Shown: positions 1 through 9,209 of the stretch, piece by piece
How positions within the stretch are numbered: position 1 is the first letter of the stretch
Layout of the letters: the number at the start of each line of letters is the position of its first letter
Notes under the pieces: generated by a model
Database searches by the model: none
The model's input: the letters and a program-made list of their open reading frames with translations, nothing else
What the model was told of the DNA's origin: nothing
Translations under genes and position numbers: made by a program
Assembly (NCBI GenBank): GCA_016201065.1
Contig: JACQDL010000031.1
Location: 62,001 to 126,000, forward strand
Length of the DNA stretch: 64,000 nucleotides
Source: Actinomycetota bacterium
Lineage (GTDB): Bacteria; Actinomycetota; Actinomycetes; Mycobacteriales; JACQDL01
Reading direction: 5' to 3'

Positions 1-1559
1 AGCACCCTGGCCAGCGGCGGGGTGGACATGGTCAACAGCAGCGCGTCTCCGTCGACGGCTGAGGCGGTCGCGTTCATCAGGATCGCGTAGGTCCGCCGGC
101 TCCGGCTCTTCACCGCGTCGAGCACCTCAGGCCATACCCGCCGGACACCGGCGCCGTCGAGAGTGCCACCGGTCGAGGTGGTCGGGGCCGGGGCCGGGGC
201 CGGGGCCGCCACTGAACTCTGCTCCACCGCCGGACTCGGGCTCTCGCGCGAGACCTGCTTCGGTGTTGACGGCGGCTGCTGGGACAGCGGAGCCGGCGAG
301 GACGAACGTTGCCGCAGCGTCTCTCGCACCAGGTCCGCGGTGTCGGCGGACCCATCCCCGGCTGTCGGTGGTCCCGCTGTCGGCGGTACGGCGGCGCTGA
401 TCTCCGCACGCCGCTCGAGCCGTTCCAACCGCTGAAGGAGAGCCGCGCCGTCGGCAGCCACCGACGGCAACAGCATCCGGGCACTGACGAGCTCAAGCAC
501 CAGTCGGGGCGACGTCGTACCCCGCATCTCGACCAGACCACCGTGCACCACGCCGGCCAGCCGCGACAGCGTGGCCATGCCGAGCCGGCGCGCTTGCTCG
601 ACCATCCGGTCGAGCTGGTCGGCCGGGTGTTCGAGCAAGCCCTTGCTCACCGCGTCGGGCACCGCATTGAGCACCATCAGATCGCGCAACCGCTCCAGCA
701 GGTCACCGGCGAACCGTCGTGGATCGTGGCCCGCCTCGACGACGCTGTCCACTGTCTGGAACACCGCCGCGCCGTCGCCGGCGGCGAGCGCGTCGAGCAT
801 CTCGTCCAGCAACGCGGCGTCCGTCACCCCGAGCAACGACACCGCGAGCCGGTAGGTCACCCCATCCGGCCCGCAGCCCGCCAAGAGCTGGTCGAGCACG
901 GACAGCGAGTCCCGGGCGGACCCATTGCCGGCCCGCACCACCAGCGGCAGCACCGACGGCTCGACCGTCACCCCCTCGTCGGCGCAGATCCGTTCAAGGA
1001 GCGGGCGCAGGGTGCCGGGCGGGATCAACCGGAACGGATAGTGATGGGTGCGCGACCTGATCGTCGGCAGTACCTTCTCCGGCTCGGTGGTGGCGAACAC
1101 GAAGACGAGGAACTCCGGCGGTTCCTCGACGAGCTTCAGCAGGGCGTTGAAGCCCTGCGAACTCACCATGTGCGCCTCGTCGATGATGTAGACCTTGTAC
1201 CGAGAGCTGACCGGGGCAAAAAAGGCCCGCTCGCGGAGATCCCGGGCATCATCGACGCCGCCGTGCGAGGCGGCATCGATCTCGATCACGTCGAGGCTGC
1301 CCGGTCCCGCTGGTGCCAGCGCCACACAGGAACCGCAGGCCCCGCAGGGCGTCGCGGTCGGCCCAGCCTCGCAGTTCAGCGACCGAGCCAAGATCCGTGC
1401 CGAGGACGTCTTGCCGCAGCCGCGCGGACCGGAGAAGAGGTATGCGTGATTGATCCGGCCGTTGGACAGCGCGCGCGCCAACGGCTCGGTCACATGCTCC
1501 TGACCGACCACCTCGGCGAACGTCGCCGGCCGGTACTTGCGGTACAGCGCCAACGCCAC
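1..1559 (-). CDS. dnaX: DNA polymerase III subunit gamma/tau (3' end outside the window)
   Basis: This is the clamp-loader ATPase that assembles the sliding clamp and links the replicative polymerases. The reverse strand from a GTG at 1559 reads VALALYRKYRPATF, then Walker A GPRGCGKTSS, a zinc module (C-x8-C-x2-C-x2-C), Walker B YIIDEAHM and the sensor-1 segment TTEPEKVLPTIRSR. These are all canonical dnaX features. About 519 codons are visible and the gene runs off the left edge. The far C-terminal part is a Pro/Ala linker whose DNA carries four GGGGCC hexamers (about 185-208). The start is a GTG because the only ATG upstream is followed at once by a stop. The SRP RNA gene lies just upstream on the same strand. 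Confidence 0.95.
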   Translation of the reverse strand, partial: MALALYRKYRPATFAEVVGQEHVTEPLARALSNGRINHAYLFSGPRGCGKTSSARILARSLNCEAGPTATPCGACGSCVALAPAGPGSLDVIEIDAASHGGVDDARDLRERAFFAPVSSRYKVYIIDEAHMVSSQGFNALLKLVEEPPEFLVFVFATTEPEKVLPTIRSRTHHYPFRLIPPGTLRPLLERICADEGVTVEPSVLPLVVRAGNGSARDSLSVLDQLLAGCGPDGVTYRLAVSLLGVTDAALLDEMLDALAAGDGAAVFQTVDSVVEAGHDPRRFAGDLLERLRDLMVLNAVPDAVSKGLLEHPADQLDRMVEQARRLGMATLSRLAGVVHGGLVEMRGTTSPRLVLELVSARMLLPSVAADGAALLQRLERLERRAEISAAVPPTAGPPTAGDGSADTADLVRETLRQRSSSPAPLSQQPPSTPKQVSRESPSPAVEQSSVAAPAPAPAPTTSTGGTLDGAGVRRVWPEVLDAVKSRSRRTYAILMNATASAVDGDALLLTMSTPPLARV

Positions 1560-1609
1560 GAGACGACCCTAGGCCATGAGGCGGACCATCCGTGGGTCAC
1601 CCGAGGAGT

Positions 1610-1718
1610 CAGCCCCGCCGAGGTGCGAGGACCCCTCGCGCACCCGTCAGAGCCTGGGTACCCTTGCTGCCTTCCGGCCCTGGGGGAGTTGACAGGATGA
1701 ACGCCGCACGAGGGGCTG
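1610..1718 (-). ncRNA. ffs: Signal recognition particle RNA, small bacterial (4.5S) type
   Basis: The reverse strand contains the near-universal SRP apical domain GGCCGGAAGGCAGCAAGG. It is enclosed by complementary ends CAGCCCC and GGGGCTG that close a long hairpin of about 109 nt. It binds Ffh and targets nascent membrane proteins. Its place between dnaX and a tRNA-Ser is common in actinobacteria. The ends are set by the terminal helix and could be off by a few bases. Confidence 0.85.
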
Positions 1719-1817
1719 CCGGCAGTCTAGCCGCAGCCGCGGGTAGCAGCCCAGCGGTCCGGTGTGCCCGACCGGACGGCGGAGCCGACCACGGCGTATC
1801 CTCTGTCCGGCACGTCT

Positions 1818-1902
1818 GGAGGATTCGCCTAGTGGCCTAGGGCGCACGCTTGGAAAGCGTGTTGGGGGCAACCCCTCAAGAGTTCGAATCTCTTATCCTC
1901 CG
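1818..1902 (+). tRNA. tRNA-Ser(GGA)
   Basis: A class II tRNA of 85 nt. The acceptor stem is GGAGGAT/ATCCTCC, the anticodon loop is TTGGAAA (anticodon GGA), there is a long variable arm, and the T loop is GTTCGAATC. The discriminator base is G and CCA is not encoded. Confidence 0.95.
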
Positions 1903-1970
1903 CCCGCCTGAGCAGCACGAACGCCGGTCCGCACCCACCCCGTGGTCCACCCAGCGGGCGGGCGCAGCGG

Positions 1971-2336
1971 TCAATCGTGTTCTGGTGCACCGGTCAGGTG
2001 GTGGTCGGCCGCGTGCAGGGCTTCGATCACCAGCCGTCGTGCGTGTCCACGCCTGGCGGAGTACACCGCGCGTCGTCCGTCGCGCCGCGTGGTCACGAGG
2101 CCCGCGAGCAACAGCTTCGCCAGGTGCTGCGACACGGCGGGCCGCGCGGCATCCACAGCAGCCGCCAGCGAGGTGACGTCGTGCTCACCGGTCGTCAGCA
2201 GCCACATCAATCGGAGCCGGGTCGGGTCGGCGAGCATCCGGAATGCGGTCACGGCGGCGTCGATCTGTGCCGGCTCGGGGAGGTCCTGTCGCACAGTGAC
2301 GGCTGTTGCCAATTGCTTGCGTGCGTACATGAGCAC
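1971..2336 (-). CDS. ArsR/SmtB-family metal-responsive repressor
   Basis: A 121-residue winged-helix protein of the usual ArsR length. The HTH is seen as FRMLADPTRLRLMWLL followed by the recognition helix AARPAVSQHLAKLLLAGLV. The cysteine box of arsenic or cadmium sensors is absent. The C-terminal helix instead carries GHARRLVIEALHAADHH, whose His/Asp spacing fits the alpha-5 Zn/Ni/Co site of SmtB/NmtR-type sensors. It is divergent from the CDF exporter with only 69 bp between them, so it probably represses that gene. The start may be GTG 2336 or ATG 2330; no good Shine-Dalgarno is visible. Confidence 0.85.
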   Translation of the reverse strand: MLMYARKQLATAVTVRQDLPEPAQIDAAVTAFRMLADPTRLRLMWLLTTGEHDVTSLAAAVDAARPAVSQHLAKLLLAGLVTTRRDGRRAVYSARRGHARRLVIEALHAADHHLTGAPEHD

Positions 2337-2405
2337 ATAGAATGCCAGACGATCCCCAGTGTCAACCGCCGTAGTGGCTGGCTACGCGGAGGAGAGAGAC
2401 AGTCC

Positions 2406-3512
<1,107 letters not shown>

Positions 3513-3549
3513 CCGGCCGCGCCGTATGTCCCCCGGCGTGGAGCTGTGG

Positions 3550-3735
3550 CTAGCGGGTGAACGCCTTCGTCCAAGCCTGCATCGTCGGTGCGTTGCGCGC
3601 CTCATCGGCCCACTCGGCCCGCCGTTGCAGATCCCGGACGAAACGCCGCCGGCGCACGTCAAGGATGTACCGCAGAAGGGCCGGCACGAGCGAAGGCCTA
3701 TCGGGATAGGAAGGTGAGATGGGTCTGTTCATCAT
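3550..3735 (-). CDS. Small Arg-rich hypothetical protein
   Basis: A possible 61-residue protein starting MMNRPISPSYPD. It is strongly basic (an RRRR run and further Arg residues in the second half) and I do not recognise it. It lies 175 bp downstream of the truncated XRE gene on the same strand. No strong ribosome-binding site is visible and the ORF is short, so it may not be real. Confidence 0.35.
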   Translation of the reverse strand: MMNRPISPSYPDRPSLVPALLRYILDVRRRRFVRDLQRRAEWADEARNAPTMQAWTKAFTR

Positions 3736-3910
3736 GGGTTGCTCACTTGTGGAGGTCGAGCGGTCAAGACCCTGGAGCAGGGGGCGATGTGCCGCCTCGG
3801 TAGCCGGAGTGGGTGGTCGCCTGACCTTTGACCGCCGCACCGCGAGCAAACTCGGACCGGGGTGGCGGATCACACAGCGGCGAGGCAACACGCCATCGCC
3901 AGTTCGCCTG

Positions 3911-4162
3911 TTATCGGTTTCCTCGTACCAGACTGACGAGCTCCTCCGTCCGCCGCTGGTCCCTGATCGCGTAGTACGCCAGCAATGCCCGAAGATCGGT
4001 GGTCGAGATGCCTACCGAACCGGCCTCGATCCTGAGCATCTTCGACGCCGACCAGTCCATCGCGCGAGCAACTTCTTTCTGCGTGAAACCCGCCTGCTTC
4101 CGCGCGTCGCGTAGCTCGGCCCTCAACCGCTCAAGGTGCGCCTGCGAATCTCGGCCTGCCAT
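3911..4162 (-). CDS. Short XRE-family DNA-binding protein (HTH domain only)
   Basis: An 83-residue protein with a complete helix-turn-helix (LRDARKQAGFTQKEVARAMD, then WSASKMLRIEAG and ISTTDLRALLAYY). It closely resembles the N-terminal domain of the full-length XRE-DUF5753 regulator at 5554-6516. It stops at the position where DUF5753 would begin, so it is either a natural single-domain protein or a truncated paralogue. The reverse-strand sequence GAAAGGA precedes ATG 4162 at a workable distance. The small membrane-protein gene at 4270-4425 is just upstream on the same strand. Confidence 0.75.
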   Translation of the reverse strand: MAGRDSQAHLERLRAELRDARKQAGFTQKEVARAMDWSASKMLRIEAGSVGISTTDLRALLAYYAIRDQRRTEELVSLVRGNR

Positions 4163-4230
4163 CACGCCCAGATCCTTTCGTTCGACAATCGGAACTCGCG
4201 GCCGCAAGGCGGCTCGCGTCGTTGTACGTG

Positions 4231-4259
4231 GAGGCGGGGACTTTTTAGGCCCCCGCCTC
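4231..4259. other. Hairpin between the small membrane protein and the short XRE gene
   Basis: Nine-base complementary arms GAGGCGGGG and CCCCGCCTC flank an 11-nt loop containing five T (plus strand). There is no U-run after the stem on the reverse strand, so it may act as an attenuator or an RNA-stability element rather than a standard terminator. Confidence 0.5.
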
Positions 4260-4269
4260 TGGGCATCCG

Positions 4270-4425
4270 CTACCTCATGAACAGGTACGGTGCAGTACCT
4301 GGTGTCAGGTAGGCAGGAACCACAATCGTGGCGGCTACCACGACAATGATGATGACACACAACCGCAGTGTCAGCGTCCAGCTGCCCATGGCAATCTGAA
4401 CCACACGCCTCGTTTCTCCCGTCAC
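4270..4425 (-). CDS. 51-residue single-pass membrane protein
   Basis: From GTG 4425 the reverse strand reads VTGETRRVVQIAMGSWTLTL, then a hydrophobic helix RLCVIIIVVVAATIVVPAYL, and ends TPGTAPYLFMR. It is preceded by AAGGAGGTGAG, an almost perfect match to the anti-Shine-Dalgarno, with about 9 nt spacing. That is strong evidence for translation. The alternative ATG seven codons closer to the ribosome site is closed by an immediate TGA in its frame. I do not recognise the family. It sits upstream of the short XRE gene on the same strand and could be cotranscribed with it. Confidence 0.65.
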   Translation of the reverse strand: MTGETRRVVQIAMGSWTLTLRLCVIIIVVVAATIVVPAYLTPGTAPYLFMR

Positions 4426-5338
4426 CGCATCTCACCTCCTTCCGCGCGATGTATCCAAGACCGAAGTATCCTTAGCCAACATCACCCCCTCGGAGTCCAA
4501 TCTGCGGTCCAGCCCGGAGGATCAGGGCTGAACCGCCGGAGAAGATGATGCTACCCCCTCTCAGAAAGGAGATCTTGAACTACGCATAGCGCATCGCGCC
4601 GTTACGATCTCCCGCACGGCGGGGAGTGTCAGCACGATCGGCGACGTTTCACAGGAGCTCTTTCCGGCAGCCCGCCGGCTGCCGGCCCGCGATCAGCGTC
4701 ATAGATTCCTGGTCGCTATCCGCATAGGATCTTGCACACTGCTACTTGGCAGTCCGAGCACGATCGTGCATAATATTTGTGGGTATCTGCTGTTGATGTT
4801 CATGGACGGCGCAGGGATCGCGGCGGCTACTGCGGTTCTGCCACCAAGGGGCCCTCGGAGTCCGCTTTGGACTCCGAGGGCCCCTTGCTTGCTCCGGATC
4901 GACACATGTCAGGACTCGGCGAGGATCAACCACCGCCAGCGGGTGTGAACCGGTCGCGGCAGGCGCCGCAGGATCCGCCGGGATATCCACGCACTGTCAG
5001 TCAGCGATGTTCCATACTGCCCGAGTCCGTAAACTAGCATGCAATGCACGAGCCATCGTCCCGCCAGCATCCGCCAGGCAAGGCGCCACGAAGTATGCCG
5101 GCCGAATGACACCTGGCCCGCCAGCACCCCTGCGCTGCCAGATGGCGGACGCCGGCGCCGGACCATCGGCCAAGGTTCCCGCCAGCACTCGACGCGCCGC
5201 TACCCGCTACTCGTTCTCGACCAGTAGTCGTAGTACGCTCGCCGGGCGAAGCGCGGCGAGGCCCACGCACCTTCTCGGCAGCGTTCCTCACCGCGCCCTT
5301 TCGGCAGACCCCGCAATGACGAAATGGGAGTTGGCACC
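4426..5338. other. Gene-free stretch with two hairpins and a dispersed 10-mer
   Basis: No convincing coding sequence is seen here and the DNA is less GC-rich than its surroundings. It contains an imperfect hairpin at 4504-4536 (GCGGTCCAGCCC against GGGCTGAACCGC), the strong hairpin at 4845-4887, and three copies of CCCGCCAGCA at 5060, 5117 and 5178. The right end must hold the promoter of the DUF397 gene. Confidence 0.6.
4845..4887. terminator. Perfect 19-bp inverted repeat, possible bidirectional terminator
   Basis: Arms CAAGGGGCCCTCGGAGTCC and its exact complement are separated by a 5-nt loop (GCTTT). The stem is long and GC-rich but lacks a clear U-tract. No gene is recognised immediately on either side, so it may be a relic of a lost gene or a mobile hairpin. 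Confidence 0.55.
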
Positions 5339-5557
5339 ATGAACGATCAGCCGGGTAGTGCGCTTTCGTGGAAAAAGAGCACGGCAAGCGCAACAAGCAA
5401 CTGCGTGGAGGTCGCGGACACTGGTGACCTAGTGTATGTTCGCGACTCCAAGGCAGCCGGCACCGGACCTTTGCTCACCTTCTCCAGGGCAGAATGGGAC
5501 GCATTTGTGGCGGGCGTTTATGCGGGGGAGTTCAGCTTGGAGTCGCCGCTAGTCTAG
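5339..5557 (+). CDS. DUF397 domain protein
   Basis: A 72-residue protein with the family pattern LSWKKSTASATSNCVEVADT, then VYVRDSKAAG, then LTFSRAEWDAFVAGV. DUF397 proteins of streptomycetes and relatives are small partners encoded next to XRE-DUF5753 regulators (the WhiJ/BldB-like systems linked to development or antibiotic control). GGGAG lies before ATG 5339. The gene converges on the XRE-DUF5753 gene and overlaps its stop by 4 bp, a tail-to-tail layout rather than the usual co-directional one. Confidence 0.9.
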   Translation: MNDQPGSALSWKKSTASATSNCVEVADTGDLVYVRDSKAAGTGPLLTFSRAEWDAFVAGVYAGEFSLESPLV

Positions 5558-6516
5558 TTCGCTGGCTCGCTGGCTCGAATATCGCCCGAGGTTGATGTTT
5601 CCCCCGTCTGGAGAGCCGATCTTTGGACCCACCTCTCCAGACGGGTCAACGCGCCGTCAAGCATCGCGGGCGCAACCTCCCTGTTCGCGATCTGCTCGAG
5701 CTGCCAAAAGATTCCGAGGTAGTTCACCGGATTGATCTTGTCCTTCTCTTCCGGCGAGTTCTCCCTGATGACGAAGTCTCCGAAAGGATTCTCCAGAAAC
5801 AGCACGTCTTCGTCCTCTACTTCTGGAAACTCGAACAACACATATGGCACGCGGAGCCTTGGATACATACCCTGCGTGAAGGGAACGATCCGGATCGTCA
5901 CGTTAGGAATGTCGGCCGCATCCCTGAGGCGTCGAAGCTGCCGGCGCGCAACTCCGTGGCCGCCGACCATGCGATGAATGACGGCCTCGTCGATAATGAA
6001 GTGAAGCAGCGGCGTCGGGTTTCGGACAAAGATCTCCTGGCGCTGCATGCGCAGATCCACCAGTGCGTCGATACGCTGCGGCGGGGTGTGGTCCTCGACG
6101 GTACTGATGACCTCCCGCGCGTACTCCTCGGTCTGCAGGAGCCCTGGGATCAACAACGGCTCGAAGTTACGTATGATCGACGCCGACGACTCGTACCCGA
6201 GAAAAGAGATGTACTCAGGGGTCGCGACGTCCTTGTAGATACTCCAGCGCGGCACGTCCCGTGCCGCCCGTGCAAGCTCGACAAGTGCCTCGACGCGCGC
6301 GTCCTCGACCCCGTAGTGTGCGAGCAGCGCGCGTAGATCATTGGTGCTGATGTTGACCGCGCCCGTCTCGATGCGGATCAACTTCGACTGCGACCACTCC
6401 ATCGCCGCGGCCGCGTCGCGCTGGGTCTTGCCGGCGGTCTCGCGTGCCTTCCGCAGCTCATTCCGCAGCCGACGACGATGGACCGTGGGATCTGGTCCGT
6501 GCGGTCCGACAGACAT
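5554..6516 (-). CDS. XRE-family regulator with C-terminal DUF5753
   Basis: A 320-residue protein. The HTH lies at about residues 15-75 (LRKARETAGKTQRDAAAAME, WSQSKLIRIETG, ISTNDLRALLAHY). DUF5753 follows, with the characteristic LLIPGLLQTEEYAREVI, the MQRQEIF segment, and FTQGMYPRLRVPYVLFEFP. ATG 6516 is chosen because the reverse strand carries GGAGGGGAG just upstream; an ATG 17 codons earlier lacks one. The role is as a DNA-binding partner of the convergent DUF397 protein. The short XRE protein at 3911-4162 looks like a paralogue of its DNA-binding domain. Confidence 0.92.
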   Translation of the reverse strand: MSVGPHGPDPTVHRRRLRNELRKARETAGKTQRDAAAAMEWSQSKLIRIETGAVNISTNDLRALLAHYGVEDARVEALVELARAARDVPRWSIYKDVATPEYISFLGYESSASIIRNFEPLLIPGLLQTEEYAREVISTVEDHTPPQRIDALVDLRMQRQEIFVRNPTPLLHFIIDEAVIHRMVGGHGVARRQLRRLRDAADIPNVTIRIVPFTQGMYPRLRVPYVLFEFPEVEDEDVLFLENPFGDFVIRENSPEEKDKINPVNYLGIFWQLEQIANREVAPAMLDGALTRLERWVQRSALQTGETSTSGDIRASEPAN

Positions 6517-7026
6517 CTGGATCTCCCCTCCGTGGTCCGAGATCCCCGTGGACCAAGGAACCAGCACTCGGCTAGGTAGCGCTCAGCAATAGAGCCGGAA
6601 GCGTAGTATACAAACGCCGCACGATGATTCGCGCCACCCGGAAGTGGCAATCTGGACGGTGATCTCGAACCGACCGGTCCGACCTGCGCGCGGTCCAAAG
6701 CACGTCGCTATTGATCTTGATCTTGAATTTGATCCCAAATGTTTGCCGCGACTGCCGGGCCGCGGAGGCCAGTGATCGGCACCGCACCGATCCTGCGTCC
6801 GAGCTCAAGACACGCGTACCCGAACGGCCTTGCCCTGGCACCGCCGGGAAGAACTGGGCCGGGGCCGATCAGGCCGGCCGCCGGGCCACCGGTCTGGTCG
6901 ACGTGCCCCGGTTCGGCGCAGACCGGACGCATCGGCCCGCAACGACGACGTCGCGAAGGGCTGACGCGGCGGCCGATGCGATGATCGCACCGCCGTCGCC
7001 CTGCGAAACCTCGGGAGAACGACCAC
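6517..7026. other. Intergenic region between divergent XRE-DUF5753 and TMEM175 genes
   Basis: About 510 bp with no gene I can support. It must hold the promoters of both flanking genes. The only structure noted is a short direct repeat at 6711-6734 (TTGATC twice, then TTGA and TTTGATC). Confidence 0.5.
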
Positions 7027-7611
<585 letters not shown>

Positions 7612-7808
7612 CCCGAGTTGGCCACGCCGGCACGGGCGAGCTGCTCGAACAGGGCGTCCGTGCGCTGCCTTCGGGTCGTCGTGTCCGCCGGACAACCATG
7701 ATCGTGCGACCTCACCCACCCAGGATACCTCCGATATTCTCGAAAACAATGGAATAGCGTATGATCTGCTGGTGGCGCAGTCGACCACCCGTTGCAGAGG
7801 AGCCGAGC

Positions 7809-9209
7809 ATGGGTCTGCCGTACGTGATCCCGCTGGTGGACGAGGGGCTGGGGAACTCGACGTACCTGGTCGACCTGGACGACGGCCGTGCCCTGGCCGT
7901 GGATCCGAGCCGTGACCTGCGCGCGGTCCGTCGGGCCGCACACGCGGCGGGGCTGCGGGTGGCTTTCGTTGCCGACACCCACCTGCACGCCGACTTCCTC
8001 ACCGGCGCCGTCCAGCTGGCCGCCACCGAGCACGCCACGGTGCTCGCCTCCGCTGCCGGTGGTCGGGAGTTCCCGCATACCGGGCTGCGGGACGGCGACG
8101 AGGTGGACCTGGGTGGGCTGCGGCTTCGAGCGCTGGCCACGCCGGGACACACCCTGGAGCACGTCGCGTTCCTGCTGCTGGACGGTGACGCACCGGTGGG
8201 TGTGTTCACGGGCGGGTCGTTGCTGGTCGGGGCTGCGGCCCGCACCGACCTGGTCGACGCTGGCCGTACAGTCGAGCTGGCCCGGGCGCAGTACGCCTCG
8301 GTCCAACGGTTGCTGACGCTGCCCGACACGACGCAGGTGTGGCCGACGCACGGGGCGGGGTCGTTCTGCTCGGCCCCGTCCGGAGCGGAGAGGACCACGA
8401 CGATCGGGCGGGAGAAGACCACCAACCCGCTACTCGCTGGGGTCGGTGGGACGTCGGCCGACGAGGCCACGTTCGTGGCCTCCTTGGTGGCCGGGCTGGG
8501 GCGCTATCCGCCGTACTTCGCCCGGCTCGGGGAGGTCAACCGGCGCGGCCCGGCCGTTGTCGCCGACTCGGCGGTCGCGTTGGCGGCGTTGGGCGTCGAG
8601 GCGGTCCTGAGGTTGGTCGCCGCCGGTGGGCAGGTCGTGGACGTGCGCCCGATCACCGACTACGCCGTCGCCCACGTGCCGGGGTCGGTGTCGAACCCGT
8701 TGCGGAACGCGTTCGCGACCTGGCTGGGCTGGCTCAACGACCCGGACCGACCGATCCTGATCGTCCGCGACCCGGGCCAGGACCCGGACGAGATCGCCTG
8801 GCAGGCGTTGAAGATCGGCTACGAGAACCTCGCCGGCGAGCTCACCGGCGGTATCGACGCATGGCGGGCTGCCGGGCTACCGGTCATCAGGACCAGGCTC
8901 GTCGGTCCCGACCAGATCGCGAACCAGGCTCTGCTGGACATTCGCCAGGACGGCGAGTACGCCGCCGGGCACGTGCCCGGCGCCGCGCACATCGAGCTCG
9001 GCGACCTCGCGCACGGCATCGACGAAGCGCTGCAGCACAGGTTGCCGGCGGGGCCAGTGGTCGTGATGTGCGGGCACGGGGAACGCGCGATGGCCGCGGC
9101 CAGCCTGCTCGAACGCGCCGGCCGCCGCGACGTGGCCGTCCTGGCCGGCGGACCGGAGGACTGGGCCGCCGCCACCGGGAAACCGCTGCAGGTCGGGGCC
9201 AGCCGGTGA
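7809..9209 (+). CDS. Metallo-beta-lactamase / double rhodanese protein (persulfide dioxygenase-like)
   Basis: A 466-residue cytoplasmic protein. The MBL domain (about 1-200) has THLHADFLTG, GHTLEHVAF and THGAG, as in ETHE1/CstB-type persulfide dioxygenases. Two rhodanese domains follow. The first (VVDVRPITDYAVAHVPGS) has no cysteine in its active loop (ILIVRDPGQD) and is probably inactive. The second (LLDIRQDGEYAAGHVPGAAH) keeps Cys in MCGHGERA. The likely role is detoxification of persulfide or sulfide. GAGGAG precedes ATG 7809. The stop overlaps the MFS gene start, so the two are translationally coupled. An imperfect inverted repeat (GATATTC / GAATAGC, 7733-7757) upstream may be an operator. 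Confidence 0.85.
   Translation: MGLPYVIPLVDEGLGNSTYLVDLDDGRALAVDPSRDLRAVRRAAHAAGLRVAFVADTHLHADFLTGAVQLAATEHATVLASAAGGREFPHTGLRDGDEVDLGGLRLRALATPGHTLEHVAFLLLDGDAPVGVFTGGSLLVGAAARTDLVDAGRTVELARAQYASVQRLLTLPDTTQVWPTHGAGSFCSAPSGAERTTTIGREKTTNPLLAGVGGTSADEATFVASLVAGLGRYPPYFARLGEVNRRGPAVVADSAVALAALGVEAVLRLVAAGGQVVDVRPITDYAVAHVPGSVSNPLRNAFATWLGWLNDPDRPILIVRDPGQDPDEIAWQALKIGYENLAGELTGGIDAWRAAGLPVIRTRLVGPDQIANQALLDIRQDGEYAAGHVPGAAHIELGDLAHGIDEALQHRLPAGPVVVMCGHGERAMAAASLLERAGRRDVAVLAGGPEDWAAATGKPLQVGASR

Noticed and set aside
185-208. GGGGCC repeats at the left edge as a regulatory or CRISPR-like array
   Set aside because: They encode the Pro/Ala linker of the gamma/tau subunit and are too short and degenerate to be an array.
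3513-3910. A longer reverse-strand ORF (3550-3891) as one gene
   Set aside because: Its first half has shadow-like composition; at most the last 61 codons look plausible, and these are listed with low confidence.
5007-5342. Plus-strand ORF upstream of the DUF397 gene
   Set aside because: No ribosome site, low-complexity translation, and it overlaps the DUF397 start; no family resemblance.
8339-9205. Upstream extension of the MFS frame
   Set aside because: It is the shadow frame of the MBL-rhodanese gene. The GTG at 9206 overlapping the stop is the convincing start.
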